A stretch of 64,000 bases of DNA from Sphingobacterium phlebotomi (GTDB lineage: Bacteria > Bacteroidota > Bacteroidia > Sphingobacteriales > Sphingobacteriaceae), in contig NZ_VTAV01000002.1 of assembly GCF_008180195.1 (NCBI RefSeq), positions 372,001 to 436,000 of the forward strand. The letters are read 5' to 3'. Within the stretch, counting starts at the first letter, position 1, and each line of letters starts with the position of its first letter. The notes beneath the pieces were generated by a model. That model saw nothing but the letters and a program-made list of their open reading frames with translations, did no database searches and was not told where the DNA came from. The translations under genes and the position numbers were made by a program. Shown in pieces: positions 33,786 to 43,042 of the stretch.

Positions 33786-33809
33786 GACTCTCTAAGAGTC
33801 AAAATTTTT
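33786..33809 (+). terminator. Weak terminator inside the locus
   Basis: Perfect 6-bp hairpin GACTCT-CTA-AGAGTC (33786-33800) followed by AAAATTTTT. It lies between the first propeller gene and the envelope genes and may lower, or allow separate control of, downstream expression. Stem is short, so read-through is likely. Confidence 0.5.
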
Positions 33810-33891
33810 AAGGCTACCAATTTTTTTAGAGACGCTCTATTTTAGTAGGTCGGTCAAAACTTGATGTTTTATTTTTATAAATCTAAAAACT

Positions 33892-34536
33892 ATGAGAATT
33901 TTATTAATCATCTTATGGAGTATTGCTGCACAGTTTACGTACGGGCAGCTGGCGACTTGGAATTTAGGTGGTCCCTCTCCAACCAACGGCCGAGAAGCAT
34001 CTGTAACACCCACCTTCGTCAAAGAAGGTATGACGGTGAGTGATCTTAGCAAAGGTCCATTAGTTAAAAGTAGACAGGGAAATGCCAGAGGTTTTAGCGG
34101 ACATTTGGCTAAAGATATCAGAACGTTTGATGAGGCTTTCGAGAATAACGCTTATTTCGAGTTTACCATAGGCGTTGAAAAAGGGCATGTATTATCCATT
34201 TCCCGTCTAAAAGCGAAATTAAGAATTCAGGAATTCTCCGCTAAAAATTTCCAATGGACATATAGCTTGGATGGAACCAATTTCAAAAACCTGCATGATA
34301 CGGCTATTCAAATGAGCAATTTGAGTAACTCCGGGAGTAATCAGCCCTCTTTAGACCTTAGTCAAATTAAAGATTTGCAAAATGTCAAAGCAAAATCTAA
34401 AATTACCTTTAGACTCTATGTTTGGGGCAATGACAATAGTCAGGACAAGGGAAAAATATCGGTTGGTTTTGGGAAATCTGATGCAAAAAACAACAGTCCT
34501 GTCCTTAAACTGGAAGGTTCCATCACTAAATCATAA
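33892..34536 (+). CDS. Secreted single-domain protein, likely carbohydrate-binding module
   Basis: 214 aa with a signal peptide (ILLIILWSIAAQFTYGQ). The remaining beta-rich domain has the pattern YFEFTIG...SLxxL...WTYSLDGTNFKNL...FRLYVWG. The same order (YFDI, NFSLETL, W-x-YS-x-DG-x-x-F, ITNY) is found in the C-terminal ~120 residues of the two propeller proteins at 41231 and 43043. It therefore looks like a free copy of that add-on domain, probably binding the target glycan in the periplasm or at the surface. No named family recognised. It ends 3 bp before susC. Confidence 0.7.
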   Translation: MRILLIILWSIAAQFTYGQLATWNLGGPSPTNGREASVTPTFVKEGMTVSDLSKGPLVKSRQGNARGFSGHLAKDIRTFDEAFENNAYFEFTIGVEKGHVLSISRLKAKLRIQEFSAKNFQWTYSLDGTNFKNLHDTAIQMSNLSNSGSNQPSLDLSQIKDLQNVKAKSKITFRLYVWGNDNSQDKGKISVGFGKSDAKNNSPVLKLEGSITKS

Positions 34537-34539
34537 CCG

Positions 34540-37500
34540 ATGATGTGGAATAAATATAGCATACTAACCTGCTTGTTTACGTTGTTAGTCCTCTTTGGCT
34601 ATGGGCAGCGAAGGCAATACAGCGGGGTGGTTGTCGATTCGACGACCAACGAAGTGCTCGAGGGAGTCGTCATACAAAACATGAATACGCCAAGTATAGT
34701 AGCCAAGACAAATGACAGAGGAGAATTTACCATCATGTCCTATGTGCGGGACGTTATTTCATTTTCTTTCGTAGGATATACCAAACAGAACTATATCGCG
34801 ACCAATTTGCCCCGAAAGATCTATCTTAATCAGGAAACTAGGGACATCGATGAGGTCGTTGTCATTGGGTACGGTACGGTAAATAAGAAAGATTTTACCG
34901 GATCTTTATCTGAGGTTAATGTAGAAGATATCAATAAAGCACCGGTTCCAAACATTGCACAGGCGCTAGCCGGAAGGGTAGCCGGATTACAGGTGAATGC
35001 GCTGTCTGGTCAGCCGGGAGAAGAATCAGATATTATTATACGCGGAGGAAACTCCATAACGCAGGATAATTCACCACTTTATGTTGTAGACGGTTTTCCT
35101 ATCGAAGGCTTCAGTCTTTCCTCTATAAATCCCGAAGAGATTGCGGAACTACAGGTGCTTAAAGATGCTTCCGCTACATCAATCTATGGAAGTAGGGGAG
35201 CCAATGGAGTCGTCATTATCGAGACAAAAAAAGGACAAGAAGGTGTTCCGCAGATTTCATATAACTTGGATTTTGGTATGCAACGAGCGACCAAATTCAT
35301 GGATATGATGGACGCATATGAGTTCGTCAAATATCAAACGGAATTCAATCCCGATAATGAAGAGATGTATCTGACACGACAGGATAGAACGCTAGAGGAT
35401 TATAAAAATGTGCAAACGCATGATTGGCAGGATATGTTGTTTCGAAATGCGCTTATGCATAACCATAATCTAGCAGTTAGAGGTGGAAGCAGAGGTACGA
35501 AATATGCATTCTCTGGTAATGTGACTAACCAAGATGGTGTCGTTATCAATTCCGGATTTAGCCGTTATCAAGGTCGTGCAAGGATTGATCAGGAATTAAG
35601 CAATAAGTTGCGCGTCAATTTAAATGTGAGCTATTCAAAAGACCAAAATTACGGACAGCTTAATAATCAACAAGCCTCTGGTAATAACTCTTATGCGACC
35701 TACATTATGTATCGAACCTGGGGGTATCGGCCTGTATCGACGACAGGAAATTTAGAAGAATTACTTTTTGATGATGATGAAGATGGAGGAGAAACACTGT
35801 TGGTCATGAACCCAATAATTTCTACCCGAAATGAATTTCGAGAACAGAATAGAACGTTCTTTACCAGTAATTTAGGTTTAGATTACGATTTGCCCTGGAA
35901 CTTGCAGTTGAATATGCGTGGAGGTTATCGGTGGCGACAAAATAGAGACGAAGCCTTCAACAATTCTAAAACGTATCGCGGATTCCCACATGCCAATAAC
36001 GCTGACGGTGTAAACGGTAGTTTTTCGGAAAACAGCTATACCGATTGGATGAACGAAAACACATTAACTTACAAAAACAAATGGGATAATAAACATACGT
36101 TTGATGCCCTTGTCGGATTGACGGTGCAGGGACAAAATACAGATAGGTATGGCTATACATCGGTACATATACCGAATGAAGAGCTGGGCATACGGGCGTT
36201 AGAATATGGGAATATCAAATCTCCTATTTCGACGGCATCTAAGAATGCATTGTTATCTTATCTAGGAAGGGTTAACTACAATTATAGAGGCAAATATTAT
36301 TTAACAGGTAGCTTTAGGATTGATGGATCGTCAAAATTCGCTCCACAGCATAGATGGGGGTATTTTCCGGCTGTTGCGGCATCCTGGCGATTGGGACGAG
36401 AGCAATTTATGAAGAATATTTCTTTTGTAAGTGACTCCAAATTAAGGGTAAGTTGGGGAGTGACGGGCAATAATAGGGTGAATGACTTTGCACCATATAG
36501 TACCGTTACCCTTGATGATCGCTATGGGATAGGTTCAGGAGGGGCTATTCCGGAACATGCTCTTGTGTTGAACCGATTTGGGAATAAAGAACTTAAATGG
36601 GAATCGACCTATCAGTTTGATATTGGTTACGAACTTTCTCTGTTTAAGAACCGGTTGAATTTTGTGTTCGATTATTACAACAAGGATACGAAAGATCTGC
36701 TATTGAATGCGAATGTTCCTTATGCTGTCGGATTCCAACGGATTTACAAGAATATTGGCTCCATCCAAAACAGAGGTTTTGAAATAGAGGTGAATTCAGT
36801 AAATGTCTCTAAGAAAAACTTCACATGGAATTCGTCATTTAATATATCGTTCAATAGAAATAAGATTATGGCACTTACGGACGATGAAAGGACCATGTTT
36901 ACCAATGTTCCATTTACAGCAAGCTGGAATTCTGCCAATCTATATATCGCACAGGTAAATAAACCGGTGTCGTCATTTTATGGATTGGTATGGGACGGTG
37001 TCTATCAGACATCTGATTTTGACCAGTTATCGAACGGTTCGTATATACTTAAAGATGAGGTTGCCTCGCTTTATGAGGATAGAACACGGGTACAACCGGG
37101 CGATATTAAGTATAGAGACGTGAATGGAGATATGCTCATTGATGAAAAAGATAAAGTTGTTATTGGCCGTACATTACCGAAGCACTATGGTGGCTTCAAT
37201 AATAATTTTACCTATAAAAACTTTAACCTGAACGTGTTCTTCCAATGGAATTACGGGAACAACGTCATGAATGCCAACAGACTCATGTTTGAGGGCAACA
37301 TGTCGAATAGAGCTGGGTTGAATCAATTTGCTTCTTATACGGATCGGTGGACGATTGACAATCCTTCTAATGAATATTTTAGGGTTCGAGGGGGAGGGCC
37401 TGTTGGTTATTATTCTACACGAGAGTTAGAGGATGGTTCCTATATTCGTTTAAAAACAGTACAATTGGCGTATCGTCTTCCAAAGCACTGGATTCCCCGT

Positions 37501-37671
37501 GTATCTAGCGTGGATCTCAGTGTAGCAGCACAGAATCTGTATACATGGTCAAACTATTCTGGTCTCGATCCGGAGATATCAACCAGAAATTCTATTCTTA
37601 CGCCTGGGTTTGATTATTCGGCGTATGCACAAAATTTTACGATTTCTTTCGGAGCTAAGGTTGTATTTTAA
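34540..37671 (+). CDS. SusC/RagA TonB-dependent outer-membrane transporter (no STN domain)
   Basis: 1043 aa. Signal peptide, carboxypeptidase-D-regulatory-like domain (about 25-100; YSGVVVDSTTNEVLEGVVI), TonB-box region IDEVVVIGYGT, plug domain (about 125-240; IIRGGNS, SPLYVVDGFP, LKDASATSIYGSRGANG) and a 22-strand barrel. It imports oligosaccharides through the outer membrane with energy from TonB, capped by the next gene's SusD. Unlike the two SusC proteins at 50.9 and 58.2 kb it lacks the STN signalling domain, so this locus should be regulated by a sensor such as the AraC protein and not by FecR. Confidence 0.95.
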   Translation: MMWNKYSILTCLFTLLVLFGYGQRRQYSGVVVDSTTNEVLEGVVIQNMNTPSIVAKTNDRGEFTIMSYVRDVISFSFVGYTKQNYIATNLPRKIYLNQETRDIDEVVVIGYGTVNKKDFTGSLSEVNVEDINKAPVPNIAQALAGRVAGLQVNALSGQPGEESDIIIRGGNSITQDNSPLYVVDGFPIEGFSLSSINPEEIAELQVLKDASATSIYGSRGANGVVIIETKKGQEGVPQISYNLDFGMQRATKFMDMMDAYEFVKYQTEFNPDNEEMYLTRQDRTLEDYKNVQTHDWQDMLFRNALMHNHNLAVRGGSRGTKYAFSGNVTNQDGVVINSGFSRYQGRARIDQELSNKLRVNLNVSYSKDQNYGQLNNQQASGNNSYATYIMYRTWGYRPVSTTGNLEELLFDDDEDGGETLLVMNPIISTRNEFREQNRTFFTSNLGLDYDLPWNLQLNMRGGYRWRQNRDEAFNNSKTYRGFPHANNADGVNGSFSENSYTDWMNENTLTYKNKWDNKHTFDALVGLTVQGQNTDRYGYTSVHIPNEELGIRALEYGNIKSPISTASKNALLSYLGRVNYNYRGKYYLTGSFRIDGSSKFAPQHRWGYFPAVAASWRLGREQFMKNISFVSDSKLRVSWGVTGNNRVNDFAPYSTVTLDDRYGIGSGGAIPEHALVLNRFGNKELKWESTYQFDIGYELSLFKNRLNFVFDYYNKDTKDLLLNANVPYAVGFQRIYKNIGSIQNRGFEIEVNSVNVSKKNFTWNSSFNISFNRNKIMALTDDERTMFTNVPFTASWNSANLYIAQVNKPVSSFYGLVWDGVYQTSDFDQLSNGSYILKDEVASLYEDRTRVQPGDIKYRDVNGDMLIDEKDKVVIGRTLPKHYGGFNNNFTYKNFNLNVFFQWNYGNNVMNANRLMFEGNMSNRAGLNQFASYTDRWTIDNPSNEYFRVRGGGPVGYYSTRELEDGSYIRLKTVQLAYRLPKHWIPRVSSVDLSVAAQNLYTWSNYSGLDPEISTRNSILTPGFDYSAYAQNFTISFGAKVVF

Positions 37672-37682
37672 AATTGTATACT

Positions 37683-39284
37683 ATGTTAAAAAAGATAAAA
37701 TATATCGGTCTAAGTGTATTTTTAATGTCAACGACCTCCTGTAGCAAACTATTGGATTTGGAGCCGTCAGGATATGAGATGCTTGCGGAAGGTTATTATA
37801 CGACAGAGTCGGAACTTAATTATGCGCTCAATGGTGTGTACGCCAACTTAGCTGACAGCTATTTATATGGAAATAATATGCTGGGCAGGATGGGACTGGA
37901 AGCGGATGAAGCCTACGAGGATTATAGCTCGGATGAAAACTCCGTGGGAGATTATAATACGGAAGCAACAGACACCAAGATCCTAAATTATTGGCGGGCA
38001 TGTTATACCGGCATCAACAGGGCGAATACATTGTTGGCTAATATTGATAACGACGAAATTGCAATTGATCAAGTAAAACGTAACGATATAAAGGGCCAAA
38101 CCCTATTCCTAAGAGGCTACTATTATTTTATGCTCGTTACCCGGTTTCAAGGGGTTCCATTAATATTAAAACCTATACAAAGCGCGCGTGCAGAAGCGTT
38201 ACAACAAGAACGCGCTACGGGCAGGGAGGTGTACGCACAAATTGTCCGCGATATGGAGCAAGCAGCGGATTTAGTGCGACCTGCAGCGGAGGTAAGTACA
38301 GGAGGACGGGTTTCCAAGTCAGCGGTATGGGGGATGCTTGCGCGAGTCAATCTTTACTTGGCAGGTTACCCCTACAATGAGCGGGAGCGATATCAGGACG
38401 CGATGGTGTATGCCGGTCGGGTGATCAATGAAGATTTTCATGCTTTAAACTCTTCATACGAACAGATTTTCATCAATTATGCACAGGATAAATATGATAT
38501 CCGGGAAAGTATTTTTGAAGTAGAATTCCATAGTGATGGTACTGCCGTTTATCCAACAGCCGGTATGGTGGGTAGAAATAATGGCATTCGAAATCCAGTC
38601 ATAGATGATGTTATCGGCCTCTCTATAGGCGTATTGCGCTCTACGGACTATCTGCATGGATTGTATGTGTCCAGCGACTTAAGGCAGGAGTGGAACGTAG
38701 CTCCCTTCTATTATGTAAATACCAATGGTGTGGCTACTATTACCTACTGGGTTCCCACGGATTCAAAATATCAAAGGTTCTGCGGAAAATTTAGAAGGGA
38801 GTATGAAACGGTAACGCCCAAATTACAATCCCAAACACCTCAAAACTTTCCTTTATTGCGGTACTCCGATGTGCTATTGATGTATGCAGAAGCATATAAC
38901 GAATACTTCAACGGTGCGGATGACAACGCCGTGGAATACCTCAATATGGTGAGAAGACGAGGACTTGGCTTGGATCCAACAATTGCAAGTCCTGCTACCG
39001 ACTTCACCGATAGAAGCTACGAAGCTTTCCAGCGGGAAGTAAGGGATGAAAGACCTCGGGAGTTGTGTTTTGAAATGCTGCGAAAGAATGATATCGTTCG
39101 ATGGGGGGTGTTTTATGACAATATGCTCACCAGAGAGGCGGAGACACCGCAAACATTTACTTCGTCCTATTACGTCCGGGCGAGGAGGTATTTTAGAAGT
39201 GTCGAACGTAAGGATCAGTGGTGGCCTATTCCGGCATATGAATTAGGCGTTAATAAAAAATTAGTTCAAAATCAAGGATGGTAA
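37683..39284 (+). CDS. SusD/RagB glycan-binding lipoprotein
   Basis: 533 aa. The lipoprotein signal ends in STTSC, giving an acylated Cys at about residue 20. The SusD fold is shown by the N-terminal YYTTESELNYALNGVY block, GQTLFLRGYYYFMLVTRFQGVPLI (about 140-163, TPR region) and the C-terminal DERPRELCFEMLRKNDIVRWG. It sits on the outer face of the outer membrane over the SusC barrel and captures the glycan. ATG 37683 preferred to a TTG 9 bp upstream. Confidence 0.93.
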   Translation: MLKKIKYIGLSVFLMSTTSCSKLLDLEPSGYEMLAEGYYTTESELNYALNGVYANLADSYLYGNNMLGRMGLEADEAYEDYSSDENSVGDYNTEATDTKILNYWRACYTGINRANTLLANIDNDEIAIDQVKRNDIKGQTLFLRGYYYFMLVTRFQGVPLILKPIQSARAEALQQERATGREVYAQIVRDMEQAADLVRPAAEVSTGGRVSKSAVWGMLARVNLYLAGYPYNERERYQDAMVYAGRVINEDFHALNSSYEQIFINYAQDKYDIRESIFEVEFHSDGTAVYPTAGMVGRNNGIRNPVIDDVIGLSIGVLRSTDYLHGLYVSSDLRQEWNVAPFYYVNTNGVATITYWVPTDSKYQRFCGKFRREYETVTPKLQSQTPQNFPLLRYSDVLLMYAEAYNEYFNGADDNAVEYLNMVRRRGLGLDPTIASPATDFTDRSYEAFQREVRDERPRELCFEMLRKNDIVRWGVFYDNMLTREAETPQTFTSSYYVRARRYFRSVERKDQWWPIPAYELGVNKKLVQNQGW

Positions 39285-39286
39285 CT

Positions 39287-40216
39287 ATGAAAAGGTATTT
39301 GATAATCATAAGCGTAGCATTGATAATGGCATCGTGTCAGGATCTTTATGAAGTCGAGGCACCGGTCTTTGACGTCCGGACTGATCAGCAGGTGTATAGG
39401 GTGGGCGATATGATACGATTCCAAATCGAGGGAGACCCCGACATGATCAATTTTTATTCAGGCACGATGGGTAATGATTACGCTTATCACGATCAAGAAC
39501 GTGTTTACGATCTCACACCGACATTAAGTTTTAGATCAGCGAAGTATGCCGGAAATAATGAGGACTGTGCGGAATTGCTTTACACGACTGAGTTTAACGG
39601 GAACTATGATTATGAGAATGTAAAGGTAACAAACTGGATTAATATTTCTGACCGTTTCAATATTCCCCCTATTGTGGGCACTTCGGCCACATTCTCAGCA
39701 TCCGGTACAGTTGATGTCTCCGACTTATTTGAAGATGGAAAGCCGGTGTATTTTGCTTGGTACTGCAAGACGAATGAAGCTTCACAAAGGACGCAATTCC
39801 AAGTGTCCGACTTCAATATAACCGGCGTATCGACTGTAGATCCGGAAATATCAGGCGTGCTGTATTCACAAGCACAGTTGGGTTTTGACTGGTCTCTAAA
39901 TCCTGAAGCTAGTGAGGATCCTACTCTCCCGAATATCAATACTTCCCGGATTTTATGGACGGGTACATTCAACAATTTATCTGGTCCTCACAAAGAGGGA
40001 TATGCTGTCAGTGCAGCGGTGACTGTTCCCGAACAGATGAACTTGGGTTTTGATGCACATACCGTTATCAAGAGCATACAGAATGTGAATATGACGGAAT
40101 ACTTCTACGCTTTTGATAAAGCAGGTGAATATGAGGTGGCGTTTGTGGCATACAATGTCAATTTCAAAGGACGGGAAGAGATTGTTAGGAAAATAAAGCT
40201 AACCATTGAAGAATAA
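39287..40216 (+). CDS. DUF5017 surface lipoprotein, copy 1
   Basis: 309 aa. Lipobox MASC places the acylated Cys at about residue 17. The family block VGDMIRFQIEGDPDMINFYSG is followed by a strongly conserved YAYHDQERVYD and SFRSAKYAGNNEDCAELLY. Such proteins accompany SusC/D as surface glycan-binding proteins. It starts 2 bp after susD (ATG at 39287; an ATG overlapping the susD stop is possible) and is followed by a paralogue. Confidence 0.85.
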   Translation: MKRYLIIISVALIMASCQDLYEVEAPVFDVRTDQQVYRVGDMIRFQIEGDPDMINFYSGTMGNDYAYHDQERVYDLTPTLSFRSAKYAGNNEDCAELLYTTEFNGNYDYENVKVTNWINISDRFNIPPIVGTSATFSASGTVDVSDLFEDGKPVYFAWYCKTNEASQRTQFQVSDFNITGVSTVDPEISGVLYSQAQLGFDWSLNPEASEDPTLPNINTSRILWTGTFNNLSGPHKEGYAVSAAVTVPEQMNLGFDAHTVIKSIQNVNMTEYFYAFDKAGEYEVAFVAYNVNFKGREEIVRKIKLTIEE

Positions 40217-40228
40217 AAAACGACAGCT

Positions 40229-41215
40229 ATGAAACATGTTATGAAGTACTTCTTATTGTTGTGTTTTTGCGGCATAATCATTTCGTGTAATGAAAAGGCG
40301 GAGGATATTAAGCCCGTAGACGACGATGGATCGGAGCATATAGAACGGGAACCGCTAGACTTCCAGGCGGAAATAGAACAAGGTGCTACCTTTAAAGTAG
40401 GGGATACCGTAGTATTCATCTTAGCCGGAAATGCGCATATGGTTAGTTTTTATGCTGGAACATTTGGGAATGCCTATGATTACCATGATCAGGATCGTTT
40501 CTATGATGTTATGCCGATGCTTAGCTTTGAGTCGGCAAAATCTGCAGGGAATAATCCCGATTGTGCAACACTGTATTATTCGGATGAATTTGATGGGAAC
40601 TATACATATGAAAATGTAAAATCGGTCAACTGGAAGCCTATTACGGATCGATTTGAATTAAGCCCTCTACCTGAAGAAGCCGGATTGATAAATACCTTCT
40701 CGGGAGAAGTTAATATCAGCGATACTTTTTCCTCAGACACACCAATTTATTTTGCATGGCATTGTACGACCGATGCGGCCTCACAGCGGACACAATTTCG
40801 TGTTCAGAATTTCACTTTAAGAGGTGTTGTGGAAGACAATCCTAGTTTGTCTTCTACGTTGTACACACAAGTGGCAACAGGCTTTCAATGGCTGCTGAAT
40901 GATGCAGCAGCTAGTCAGGGGAGTAATTTACCGAGTGTCAGTTCAACGCAGCTTTTATGGAATGGTATTTTTAATAATTTATCTGGTACCTACAAGGAGG
41001 GGTATGCTGTCAGCGTTCCTTTGGAATTGCCTCAATTTAATGCCGGAAAGGATAAACCTACGGTTCTATTACCCATGAATGATAACACCTGGTCGAACCA
41101 TACATTCGTTTATGATAAACCTGGAGAATATGAGGTTGTCTTCATAGGCGCTTATCTTGACGCTGGGGATCAACCAGAAATTATCAAAAAGCTAACTGTT
41201 AAAATTGAAGAATAA
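40229..41215 (+). CDS. DUF5017 surface lipoprotein, copy 2
   Basis: 328 aa, paralogue of the preceding gene: VGDTVVFILAGNAHMVSFYAG, YDYHDQDRFYD, SFESAKSAGNNPDCATLYY and the ending KPGEYEVVFIGAYLD all have equivalents there. The lipobox is ISC followed by the acidic stretch NEKAEDIKPVDDDG, which resembles the surface-export signal of Bacteroidetes lipoproteins. About 20 residues longer than copy 1 because of this linker. The pair probably arose by tandem duplication and then diverged in ligand preference. Confidence 0.85.
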   Translation: MKHVMKYFLLLCFCGIIISCNEKAEDIKPVDDDGSEHIEREPLDFQAEIEQGATFKVGDTVVFILAGNAHMVSFYAGTFGNAYDYHDQDRFYDVMPMLSFESAKSAGNNPDCATLYYSDEFDGNYTYENVKSVNWKPITDRFELSPLPEEAGLINTFSGEVNISDTFSSDTPIYFAWHCTTDAASQRTQFRVQNFTLRGVVEDNPSLSSTLYTQVATGFQWLLNDAAASQGSNLPSVSSTQLLWNGIFNNLSGTYKEGYAVSVPLELPQFNAGKDKPTVLLPMNDNTWSNHTFVYDKPGEYEVVFIGAYLDAGDQPEIIKKLTVKIEE

Positions 41216-41230
41216 CAATAGGAGATCGTT

Positions 41231-43030
41231 ATGAAAAAGTATTATTTTATCATTGCCTTGTGGTCTGTCAGCCTTCTTTCTAGCTGTCAGAAACAAATTA
41301 TCAACCAACAGGACGTAGCCGACGAAAATACAAGTTTTATCGAATCAATCAATCCCTTTCCAGGGAAGGTGGTTTATGAGGTGACAGATCCGCTCAATGC
41401 CTATACGGCTCAATCCCCCAGTATCCTGGTCTTGCCAAATGGGAATTACCTGGTTTCTTGCTTTTATCATGGCGGAACGGATATTTATATTTCCAAAAAC
41501 AACGGGTCGACTTGGGAGCTTCAGTCCCGGGTATCTCCGTCTAACTTTGCGACACTGTTTGAGCATAAGGAAGATGTGTACCTTATGGGGACATCGAAAG
41601 GCGGTAGAGGGGATATAGCCATTTACAAATCTACAGATGAGGGTCAGACTTGGTCTACGCCTACCGATGAGAATAATGGGCTGTTATTTGAAGGGATGTT
41701 TCATACTGCACCTGTTCCGGTGGTAAAGCACAACGGAAAAATATGGCGGGCTTACGAAGAAATTTTTGATTCAGCAGACAATCGGGATTTCTACGCCTTT
41801 GCGGTGTGTGCGGATGGGGATGCAGATCTGTTAAAGGCATCCAGTTGGCAGTGTACGAATAGTGTCTTTTTCGAGCACGAATGGATAAATGCCAAACGAC
41901 CTAATTGGTTAGAGGGAAATATTGTTGTTACACCGGAAGGGAATTTGATCAATTTTATGCGTTTGGAGACGTGGCCGGGCGCCGGTATAGACTACGAGAT
42001 TGAGGGACCGGCCAGTGGTAAGCCGCGGCATGAGATTGCCGCATTTCTGGATATCGATACGGTAAGCATGACCGCGGAATTCAACAACGAACCCCGTAAT
42101 TACATCCATTTTCCCGGTGCCGAAAGCAAATTTACCATCCGTTACGATTCTATATCCCAGCAGTATTGGACCATCACAAATAAAATAAGTACGTTTATTA
42201 ATACCACGGGGACGCACGATTTGAGTACACACCAGCGGAATGTTTTGGTTCTCATGCAATCAAGTGATTTGGTGAACTGGGAAATTAAGCAAAAAGTACT
42301 TCGATGGAACGAGGGTGCTCCATTGAAAACATGGGATGCTTTCGGTTTTCAGTATGTGGATTGGCAGTTTGATGGGACCGATATTGTCTTTGTAAGCCGC
42401 ACCTCTTGGTACGGACATCGGTTTCACGACGCGAACATGATTACTTTTCACCGGATAGAGAACTTCCGAAATACGAGCGGTCAAGTACCGGATGATTTAA
42501 TACAATATACGCAACACCCTACACTCTTTAATTTACCTGTAGCTGATCTTACTGATGGGAACGGGGAATACGAGGGGTTTGATGTTGCTATCTCTGTAGG
42601 GGACGGGATTGACATCACGGATGGTAAAATAACCTTAGCAGACGGAGGTCCTGTGTCCATGGATGAAGCAGCAGCAGTGGCAGCCAATCGTTACTTCGAT
42701 ATCGCTATAACAAGCGATAGCGTAGAAAACTTTTCGTTGGAAACGATTGATTTTACGACTACCGCCAATACGCGAAATTTTCGGCTGAAATGGTTGTACA
42801 GTACAGATGGTAGCACCTTTCTGCCGATAACCAACTATACCGTATTTGTTGATAATGGGACACATCTGAATCTAGCAGCCCCATTGTACCTACCCATATA
42901 TACAGCGCTAAATAATATCCCCGCCGATACCGGTGCGGTATTGCGTTGTGTAATTGTGCGAGGAAACAGCACCCCCACACATTATATGCAATTTGATAAT
43001 GAGATTACTTTTGGCGGTAGAGGTTTATAA
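41231..43030 (+). CDS. Sialidase-like propeller lipoprotein with C-terminal beta domain, copy 2
   Basis: 599 aa lipoprotein (lipobox LLSSC, Cys about 19). Propeller (about 35-415) with a full Asp box STDEGQTW, the blocks SPSILVLPNGNYLVSCF, MFHTAPVPVVKHNGKIWRAYEE, RPNWLEGNIVV, FGFQYVDWQFDGTD and FHDANMITFHR. A linker leads to a C-terminal beta domain (about 480-599; RYFDIAITSD...WLYSTDGSTFLPITNY). No FRIP arginine. Surface or periplasmic enzyme of unknown specificity; catalytic residues are probably among the conserved WR-x-x-E, LEGN and H of the final block, which is inference. Confidence 0.8.
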   Translation: MKKYYFIIALWSVSLLSSCQKQIINQQDVADENTSFIESINPFPGKVVYEVTDPLNAYTAQSPSILVLPNGNYLVSCFYHGGTDIYISKNNGSTWELQSRVSPSNFATLFEHKEDVYLMGTSKGGRGDIAIYKSTDEGQTWSTPTDENNGLLFEGMFHTAPVPVVKHNGKIWRAYEEIFDSADNRDFYAFAVCADGDADLLKASSWQCTNSVFFEHEWINAKRPNWLEGNIVVTPEGNLINFMRLETWPGAGIDYEIEGPASGKPRHEIAAFLDIDTVSMTAEFNNEPRNYIHFPGAESKFTIRYDSISQQYWTITNKISTFINTTGTHDLSTHQRNVLVLMQSSDLVNWEIKQKVLRWNEGAPLKTWDAFGFQYVDWQFDGTDIVFVSRTSWYGHRFHDANMITFHRIENFRNTSGQVPDDLIQYTQHPTLFNLPVADLTDGNGEYEGFDVAISVGDGIDITDGKITLADGGPVSMDEAAAVAANRYFDIAITSDSVENFSLETIDFTTTANTRNFRLKWLYSTDGSTFLPITNYTVFVDNGTHLNLAAPLYLPIYTALNNIPADTGAVLRCVIVRGNSTPTHYMQFDNEITFGGRGL

Positions 43031-43042
43031 AAGAGGATTTTA

